The notes beneath the pieces are model-generated. The model did not search any database. It worked only from the letters and a program-made list of their open reading frames with translations, and had not been told where the DNA came from. A DNA stretch of 9,209 nucleotides. It comes from an uncultured Lachnospiraceae bacterium (GTDB lineage Bacteria; Bacillota_A; Clostridia; Lachnospirales; Lachnospiraceae). The stretch covers positions 1-9,209 of the forward strand of contig CACXDR010000173.1 in assembly GCA_902766415.1 (NCBI GenBank), in the 5' to 3' direction. Each line of letters opens with the position of its first letter. Positions within the stretch are counted from its first letter, which is position 1. This document shows, piece after piece, positions 5,452-9,209 of this stretch. A program made the position numbers and the translations under genes.

Positions 5452-6726
5452 TCATCTCCTCCACGCGCCGTTCTCGTCGACGTAGAAGGTATCGATCCAG
5501 CAGCTCCTTGCCATCTCGCCGGTCTCCGGGTAGAAGTACGACCAGTGGTCCCCGACCTGGGTCCAGCCGCTCTGCCGCTGTCCCTTCCCGTTAAGGTACA
5601 TGACGTGGTTCCCGGTGTTCACAAATGCATTCGTGACCATGGCACCGTAGTTCTGGTCGTTCGCGTTTTCGTTGAAATAGTACCAGGTCCCGCCGACGTC
5701 CTGCCAGCCGGTGACCATGGCGCCGGTCTGGTCAAGGAAATACCAGCCGCTCGGTCTTTCGATCCAGCCGGTCTGCATGCGGCCGGTGGCGTTGAAGAAG
5801 TAATACTTCCCGGCGATCAGCTCCCAGCCGTCCTTCTTGATGCTGCCGTCCGGGAACTTGTAGTACCAGGTGCCGTTCTCCAGATACCAGCCGGCCTCTC
5901 CTGCCGGGAGGAGCGCGGTCTGTCCGGAGGTGCTTCCGTTGGAGGACGTATCCCAGATGGCGCCTGAGCCGTCGGAGACATCGTCCGCGTCAAGGTAGTA
6001 GTCCTCGGATTCGGTCCAGTCGGAATTCTTCCCGTATTTCTTCTGGTTGGTCGTGCTCGGGATGGTGCGGACGCGGAAGGTGTAGCTGCCTGCCTTGGTC
6101 ATGTACGGATAGAAGTTGTAGGAGGTGTCCGTGGTGTCTTCGACCCGCTTGATGATCTGGCCGCCGCGCTTCAGCATGACCTCGTAGTGTCCGCTGCCGG
6201 AATCCGGCGCGACCCATCTCGCGTGGCCGATATGGTTCTCCCTCCAGTACGCGTCCTCCGGGGGATCGTACTGGCCCCTGGCTCCGTCCATGGTGAGGGT
6301 GATCGTCAGCTGGTCGGACTTCCTGGATACGCCGGAGCAGGACGCGGGACCGCTCACGTTGACGCTGCCCTTCGAGAAGCCGCTCTTGAAAATATAGTCG
6401 TCGTCGGTCATCTCAAGGACCACGCGGACCTTGACCGTGGAAGCGACCGAAAGGTCCTTCGTGGTGCCGCTGGTGATCTTGAGGGACGTGATCTCATAGT
6501 GGTCGCTGGTCTCCCAGACGCCGATCTCGCCGTCGTCGGGGGAATCGCTGTCCACGACGTCCTCGCTGTTGACATTCTGCCCGATCTCCAGGCGGTTCCT
6601 TACGTGAAGCGAAACGCTTGAGATCTTCTTCGTGGTGGATGCATGCGCGGGCGCGGGCGTCATCGCAAGAACGCCCAGGATCGCCGCAAGAAGCGGAAAA
6701 AGATAGCACTTGATACGGTATCTCAT
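5452..6726 (-). CDS. Secreted protein with Fn3-like domain and C-terminal cell-wall-binding repeats
   Basis: A 424-residue exported protein. The ATG at 6724-6726 has AAGGAG at 6734-6739 with 7-nt spacing. A signal peptide covers residues 1-29 (MRYRIK, hydrophobic core, cleavage at AHA|S). Residues about 31-165 form a beta-rich, Ser/Thr/Asp-rich domain I do not recognise. Residues about 168-246 look fibronectin type III-like (ARWVAPDSGSGHYEVML, then YTFRVRTI and YGKNSDWTES). A Ser/Gly/Thr linker follows. From 279 to 422 come about six aromatic-glycine repeats, such as GWELIAGKYYFFNATGRMQT and GWIERPSGWYFLDQTGAMVT, of the choline/glucan-binding family. No hydrolase catalytic domain or sortase motif is seen. 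It probably sits on the wall by repeat binding and uses its N-terminal half for adhesion or structure. Relatives in Clostridia are often labelled amidase-family proteins on the repeats alone, and that label is not supported here. Confidence 0.88.
   Translation of the reverse strand: MRYRIKCYLFPLLAAILGVLAMTPAPAHASTTKKISSVSLHVRNRLEIGQNVNSEDVVDSDSPDDGEIGVWETSDHYEITSLKITSGTTKDLSVASTVKVRVVLEMTDDDYIFKSGFSKGSVNVSGPASCSGVSRKSDQLTITLTMDGARGQYDPPEDAYWRENHIGHARWVAPDSGSGHYEVMLKRGGQIIKRVEDTTDTSYNFYPYMTKAGSYTFRVRTIPSTTNQKKYGKNSDWTESEDYYLDADDVSDGSGAIWDTSSNGSTSGQTALLPAGEAGWYLENGTWYYKFPDGSIKKDGWELIAGKYYFFNATGRMQTGWIERPSGWYFLDQTGAMVTGWQDVGGTWYYFNENANDQNYGAMVTNAFVNTGNHVMYLNGKGQRQSGWTQVGDHWSYFYPETGEMARSCWIDTFYVDENGAWRR
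5461..5892 (-). repeat. Array of about six coding cell-wall-binding repeats
   Basis: Residues 279-422 of the 424-residue secreted protein. Units start at GW279, GW300, GW320, GW340, a degenerate one at about 366 and GW387, with a terminal half-unit from about 409. Typical unit length is 20-26 residues, with a WYYF or YYFF core. The unit at 340-365 has a 6-residue insertion. Confidence 0.85.
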
Positions 6727-6761
6727 GTTCTTACTCCTTTCACATATTCGTAAATCGTAAA

Positions 6762-6783
6762 AGCCGCGCCGCGGGCGCCGGCT
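6762..6783 (-). promoter_or_regulatory. GC-rich leader hairpin followed by a short U-run, possible attenuator
   Basis: In the predicted 5' leader of the 424-residue secreted-protein gene, nine base pairs form with one bulged base. They are AGCC/GGCT plus GCGCC/GGCGC around a 3-nt loop. On the minus strand the hairpin runs into TTTT (6759-6762), then ACGATTT. It lies between the promoter and the SD at 6734-6739. The U-run is short, so it may be a weak terminator, an attenuator or an mRNA-stabilising element. Confidence 0.45.
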
Positions 6784-6815
6784 CCTTCCTGATCCATCAG
6801 TGTTTTTCTGATTTT

Positions 6816-6844
6816 ATTATAGAAGCACGGCACAGCTAAAACAA
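6816..6844 (-). promoter_or_regulatory. Promoter of the 424-residue secreted-protein gene
   Basis: A consensus -10 TATAAT (6816-6821) lies 17 bp downstream of TTGTTT (6839-6844), which matches only the TTG of the -35 consensus. The surroundings are AT-rich, unlike the GC-rich neighbourhood. Transcription would start near 6809, leaving a leader of about 80 nt. Confidence 0.7.
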
Positions 6845-6880
6845 CTTACGTATTTTTGAAATCGGGCGTAAGGAAGACAG

Positions 6881-6924
6881 AAAAAAGACCGCATACCAGG
6901 CTCTCGCCTCATATGCGGTCTTTT
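6881..6924 (-). terminator. Intrinsic terminator of the rpsD-rpoA-rplQ operon
   Basis: A 13-bp stem pairs 6912-6924 with 6883-6895. Inside it, a small AGGC-GAGA-GCCT hairpin has a GNRA-type tetraloop. On the minus strand six T residues (6881-6886) close it. It begins 22 bp after the rplQ stop. The opposite strand also ends the stem in TTTT, but no plus-strand gene needs it. Confidence 0.92.
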
Positions 6925-6946
6925 CCGTTTTGATATTATATCAGGC

Positions 6947-7474
6947 TCAGACAAGCTCAAGAACGACTTCCATAGCTGCGTCGCCCTTTCTCTGGCCGAT
7001 CTTGACGATCCTGGTGTAGCCGCCGTGACGCTCAGCGTACTTCGGGCCGTACTCGTCGAACAGCTTCGCAGCAAGGTCGACCTTCTTCTTTCCGGACTTC
7101 TTGTTGCCCTCGACCTCGGTAAAGCCGTAGAGCTTCGCAAGGATCAGCCTTCTGGCATGCTGTCTGGACGGCTTGTCCTTCTTGATCTCCTTCTGGACCT
7201 CGTCGTAGACAACGACCTTCTTGCCGTCGCGCTCTTCCTTGACCCTCTTGCCGTTCGCGTCCTTCTTCGCGACCTTCGCGGTCACGGTGACGGTCTCGAA
7301 GTTGTCCTTCTCACGCGCTGCCATAGCGATGAGCGGCTCAACATACTTTCTGACTTCCTTGGCTCTCGCCTCGGTGGTGATGATCTTGCCGTTTGCAAGC
7401 AGTGCGGTAGCCTGGCTCCTTAAAAGAGCCTTTCTGACGTCAGACTTGCGGCCGAGTTTTCTGTACATTGCCAT
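6947..7474 (-). CDS. rplQ: 50S ribosomal protein L17, long form
   Basis: L17 of the large ribosomal subunit, near the peptide exit tunnel. The N-terminus (MAMYRKLGRKSDVRKALLR) and TTEARAKEVRKYVEPLI are diagnostic, as are the C-terminal GGYTRIVKIGQRKGD and VVLELV. The start is the ATG at 7472-7474, with AAGGAGG at 7483-7489 and 8-nt spacing. At 175 residues it is longer than the roughly 115-130 residues usual for bacterial L17. The extra length is mainly a charged insertion at about 57-103, rich in Lys, Glu and Val, and a smaller Lys/Gly-rich one at about 120-131. The core motifs are intact on both sides, so the gene looks functional. It follows rpoA in the usual order, and the operon terminator comes right after it. 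Confidence 0.96.
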   Translation of the reverse strand: MAMYRKLGRKSDVRKALLRSQATALLANGKIITTEARAKEVRKYVEPLIAMAAREKDNFETVTVTAKVAKKDANGKRVKEERDGKKVVVYDEVQKEIKKDKPSRQHARRLILAKLYGFTEVEGNKKSGKKKVDLAAKLFDEYGPKYAERHGGYTRIVKIGQRKGDAAMEVVLELV

Positions 7475-7502
7475 GATATTTTCCTCCTTTTGGGAGCATG
7501 TG

Positions 7503-7569
7503 CCCGCGCTTCTTCGGACTTACCGGACCCACGCATAGACTTGAACCCGCGCATCTTCGGACTTACCGG
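7503..7569. repeat. 24-bp direct repeat in the rpoA-rplQ intergenic region
   Basis: Positions 7503-7526 and 7546-7569 are identical except for one base (T7510 against A7553). They share CCCGCGC at the left and TCTTCGGACTTACCGG at the right, with a 43-bp period. The pair fills most of the 131-bp rpoA-rplQ gap. Flanking GGACCC (7525-7530) and GGGTCC (7568-7573) are inverted, so the transcript could also fold over the interval. No known element was recognised. Confidence 0.8.
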
Positions 7570-7578
7570 GTCCTGTTT

Positions 7579-7598
7579 CAGGAGCCACAGGCTCCCTG
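7579..7598 (-). promoter_or_regulatory. Hairpin just after the rpoA stop codon
   Basis: CAGGAGCC (7579-7586) pairs with 7590-7598 across an ACA loop, with one bulged base. It starts about 7 nt after the rpoA stop. No T-run follows on the minus strand, so it is not an intrinsic terminator. It may stabilise the upstream message or mark an RNA-processing point between rpoA and rplQ. Confidence 0.4.
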
Positions 7599-7605
7599 CA
7601 GCTGA

Positions 7606-8571
7606 TTACTGGATCTCGTCGCCCTGCTTCAGCTGGAGGTTCAGCTCCTTCAGCTTCTCAAGGACTTCGTCGAGAGATTTCTTGCCCAGGTTCCTGACCT
7701 TCATCATATCCTCGGGGCTCTTGTTGATGAGCTCCTCGACGGTGTTGATGCCGGCCCTCTTCAGGCAGTTGTAGGAACGGACGGAAAGCTCAAGCTCGTC
7801 GATATTCATCTCGAGCACCTTCTCCTTCTCGTCGTTCTTCTTTTCGGACATGACCTCGACCTTCCTTGCGCTCTCGGAAAGGTCGATGAACAGGCTGAGA
7901 TGCTCGGAAAGGACCTTCGCCGCAAGGCTGACGGCCTCATCCGGGGCAAGCGTGCCGTTCGTGAAAACGTCGAGCGTCAGCTTGTCATAGTCTGTCATCT
8001 GTCCGACACGTGTGTTTTCCACGTGCATGTTGACGCGCTCCACAGGCGTATAGATAGAATCAACAGCGATCACACCGATCGGGAAATCGTCCTGCTGTTT
8101 GTTCTTGTCGGCGCTGACATAACCGCGGCCATTGGTGATGGTCATCTCCATGGAGAACCTGGAGTTGCCGCCGGAAAGCGTCGCGATGACCTGGTCCTTG
8201 TTCAGGATCTCAATGTCTGAGTCACACTTGATATCCGCAGCCGTAATAACGCCTTCGCCCTCAAAATCGATATACGCGGTCTTCGGCTCGGAGGTCGAAG
8301 AGGAGTTCCTGATATTGAGGCTCTTGATATTCATGATGATCTCCGTGACATCCTCTTTCACGTGCGGGATGGAGGAGAACTCATGCAGAACACCGTCGAT
8401 CTTCACCTGGCTGACTGCAGTGCCCGGCAGAGAGGACAGCATGATTCTTCTTAAGGAGTTGCCCAGAGTAAGGCCGTAGCCTCTCTCGAGCGGTTCACAT
8501 ACAAAGCGGCCAAACTTTTTATCTTCGGAGATCTCAGCAATCTCAATGTTAGGTTTTTCAAAATCGAACAA
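7606..8571 (-). CDS. rpoA: DNA-directed RNA polymerase subunit alpha
   Basis: The alpha subunit forms the dimer on which RNA polymerase assembles. With the TTG start at 8569-8571 the protein is 321 residues and begins at the conserved [18 protein letters not shown]. An ATG 42 bp upstream would add 14 unrelated residues and lies before the SD. The assembly domain (about 1-236) has [20 protein letters not shown] and [15 protein letters not shown] charged linker rich in Lys and Glu follows. The C-terminal domain (about 255-313) has [15 protein letters not shown] and [10 protein letters not shown], the segments that contact UP-element DNA and activators. The length is normal for Firmicutes. It lies 92 bp after rpsD and 131 bp before rplQ in the usual ribosomal-operon order. 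Confidence 0.97.
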   Translation of the reverse strand: MFDFEKPNIEIAEISEDKKFGRFVCEPLERGYGLTLGNSLRRIMLSSLPGTAVSQVKIDGVLHEFSSIPHVKEDVTEIIMNIKSLNIRNSSSTSEPKTAYIDFEGEGVITAADIKCDSDIEILNKDQVIATLSGGNSRFSMEMTITNGRGYVSADKNKQQDDFPIGVIAVDSIYTPVERVNMHVENTRVGQMTDYDKLTLDVFTNGTLAPDEAVSLAAKVLSEHLSLFIDLSESARKVEVMSEKKNDEKEKVLEMNIDELELSVRSYNCLKRAGINTVEELINKSPEDMMKVRNLGKKSLDEVLEKLKELNLQLKQGDEIQ

Positions 8572-8579
8572 GAATGATA

Positions 8580-8585
8580 CCTCCT
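8580..8585 (-). promoter_or_regulatory. Shine-Dalgarno that sets a TTG start for rpoA
   Basis: AGGAGG sits 8 nt upstream of TTG (8569-8571). No ATG or GTG lies at a suitable distance in frame, and the conserved alpha-subunit N-terminus begins exactly at this TTG. The upstream ATG at 8611-8613 lies before the SD and inside a hairpin arm. Confidence 0.9.
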
Positions 8586-8612
8586 TTGGTTGGCCAACAG
8601 GTTGCAAACACA

Positions 8613-8645
8613 CAGTTCAGGACAGAATAATACTGCCCTGAACTG
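8613..8645 (-). promoter_or_regulatory. Strong hairpin in the rpsD-rpoA intergenic region
   Basis: A perfect 9-bp stem (8613-8621 with 8637-8645, CAGTTCAGG and its complement) is extended by a CAG/CTG stem after one mismatch. The AT-rich loop is AATAATA (8626-8632). On the minus strand it is followed by TGTGTGTTTGC, which is not a clean U-tract. It lies 18 nt after the rpsD stop and about 27 nt before the rpoA SD. It could be a weak terminator, a processing site or a protein-binding RNA structure. Confidence 0.6.
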
Positions 8646-8663
8646 CGCATTCAATTCATCAGA

Positions 8664-9209
8664 TTACTTGGAATACAGCTCGACGATCTGAAGCTCATCG
8701 ACCGGAACGTCGATCTCTTCACGGGTCGGAAGGCTCTTGACGGTGCCCTTCAGAGCCTCGCGGTCGCAGTCCAGCCATGCCGGAACGATACGGCCTGCGG
8801 TCATCTCAAGGACTTCCTCATACCTCTTGGTAGCCTTTGCCTTTTCCTTGATCTCGACCACATCACCGGCCTTGACCAGAGCGGAAGGAATGTTGACGAT
8901 CTTTCCGTTGACCAGGACGTGTCTGTGTCCGACGATCTGACGCGCCTCTCTTCTGGTCCGGGCGAAGCCGAGACGGAAGATGACGTTGTCGATTCTGCTC
9001 TCAAGGAGGACCATCAGGTTCTCACCGACCTGGCCCTTCATGGTGGAAGCCTTCTTGAAATAGTTTCTGAAGGGCTTCTCAAGCACGCCGTAGATGAACT
9101 TTGCCTTCTGCTTCTCGCGAAGCTGGCTGCCATACTCGCTCATCTTGCGGTTGGCTCTCTTTAAGGTTCTTCTGGACGTCTTATTGATGCCAAGGAACTC
9201 AGGCTCAAG
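8664..9209 (-). CDS. rpsD: 30S ribosomal protein S4, 5' end cut by window
   Basis: 181 residues of S4 are visible, read in frame from the right edge, so the first roughly 15-20 residues are missing. The visible part opens LEPEFLGINKTSRRTLKRAN, followed by KMSEYGSQLREKQKAKFIYG, which is typical clostridial S4. The S4 RNA-binding domain (about visible residues 70-130) has RIDNVIFRLGFARTRREARQ and GHRHVLVNGKIVNIPSA. The protein ends VELYSK. S4 is a primary 16S rRNA-binding protein that nucleates assembly of the small-subunit body, and in several bacteria it represses its own operon. The internal ATG at 9141-9143 is not the start, because conserved S4 sequence continues upstream of it. The absent N-terminus prevents saying whether this is the zinc-binding form. 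Confidence 0.96.
   Translation of the reverse strand, partial: LEPEFLGINKTSRRTLKRANRKMSEYGSQLREKQKAKFIYGVLEKPFRNYFKKASTMKGQVGENLMVLLESRIDNVIFRLGFARTRREARQIVGHRHVLVNGKIVNIPSALVKAGDVVEIKEKAKATKRYEEVLEMTAGRIVPAWLDCDREALKGTVKSLPTREEIDVPVDELQIVELYSK

Noticed and set aside
5452..6726. N-acetylmuramoyl-L-alanine amidase assignment for the wall protein
   Set aside because: Only the C-terminal wall-binding repeats match proteins carrying that label. No zinc-amidase catalytic residues or domain are visible in the N-terminal half.
7530..7560. GGGTTCAAGTC on the minus strand, like a tRNA T-arm
   Set aside because: The flanking bases do not form the 5-bp T-stem, and no acceptor, D-arm or anticodon stem can be found around it.
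7503..7569. Degenerate CRISPR array
   Set aside because: There are only two repeats, the spacer is 19 bp, and no cas gene is nearby. It sits within a ribosomal operon.
7579..7598. Terminator between rpoA and rplQ
   Set aside because: The hairpin has no following T-run on the minus strand and rplQ is normally cotranscribed with rpoA.
8572..8613. ATG start for rpoA at 8611-8613
   Set aside because: It lies upstream of the SD and inside a hairpin arm, and would add 14 residues not found in alpha subunits.

Overview
The window looks like chromosomal DNA from a GC-rich, Gram-positive Firmicute, most likely a member of the Lachnospiraceae/Clostridia. The evidence is the gene order rpsD-rpoA-rplQ with clostridial-type protein sequences, strong AGGAGG Shine-Dalgarno (SD) sequences, sigma-A-like promoters, and secreted proteins ending in choline/glucan-binding-type cell-wall repeats. 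The species cannot be fixed from the sequence alone. Every gene except one small secreted protein is on the minus strand.

Right end (about 6880-9209, minus): the tail of a ribosomal-protein operon, with rpsD (5' end cut by the window), rpoA and rplQ, closed by a strong intrinsic terminator at 6881-6924. rpoA uses a TTG start. rplQ encodes an L17 with extra lysine-rich segments. Both intergenic gaps hold structure: a hairpin between rpsD and rpoA, and a hairpin plus a 24-bp direct repeat between rpoA and rplQ.

Middle (about 4740-6850): two convergent genes for secreted proteins with cell-wall-binding repeats. One is a 118-residue protein on the plus strand and the other a 424-residue protein on the minus strand. 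They share a perfect 30-bp bidirectional terminator. Each has a recognisable promoter, and the larger gene has a GC-rich hairpin in its leader.

Left end (1-4740, minus): a tightly packed four-gene operon driven by a near-consensus promoter (TTGAAA, 17 bp, TATACT). Its genes encode an acetolactate-synthase-like thiamine diphosphate (ThDP) enzyme, an NAD(P)-dependent SDR epimerase/reductase, a sugar C-methyltransferase-like protein with zinc and C-terminal domains, and a zinc alcohol dehydrogenase of the Thermoanaerobacter brockii secondary-ADH type (cut by the window). The first three overlap or nearly overlap, so they are probably translationally coupled. The combination of carboligase/decarboxylase, SDR, C-methyltransferase and ketone/alcohol dehydrogenase suggests synthesis or tailoring of an unusual, possibly branched, sugar or related carbonyl compound for a surface glycan. 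The enzyme families are clear, but the pathway is an inference. No mobile element, CRISPR array, tRNA or rRNA was found.
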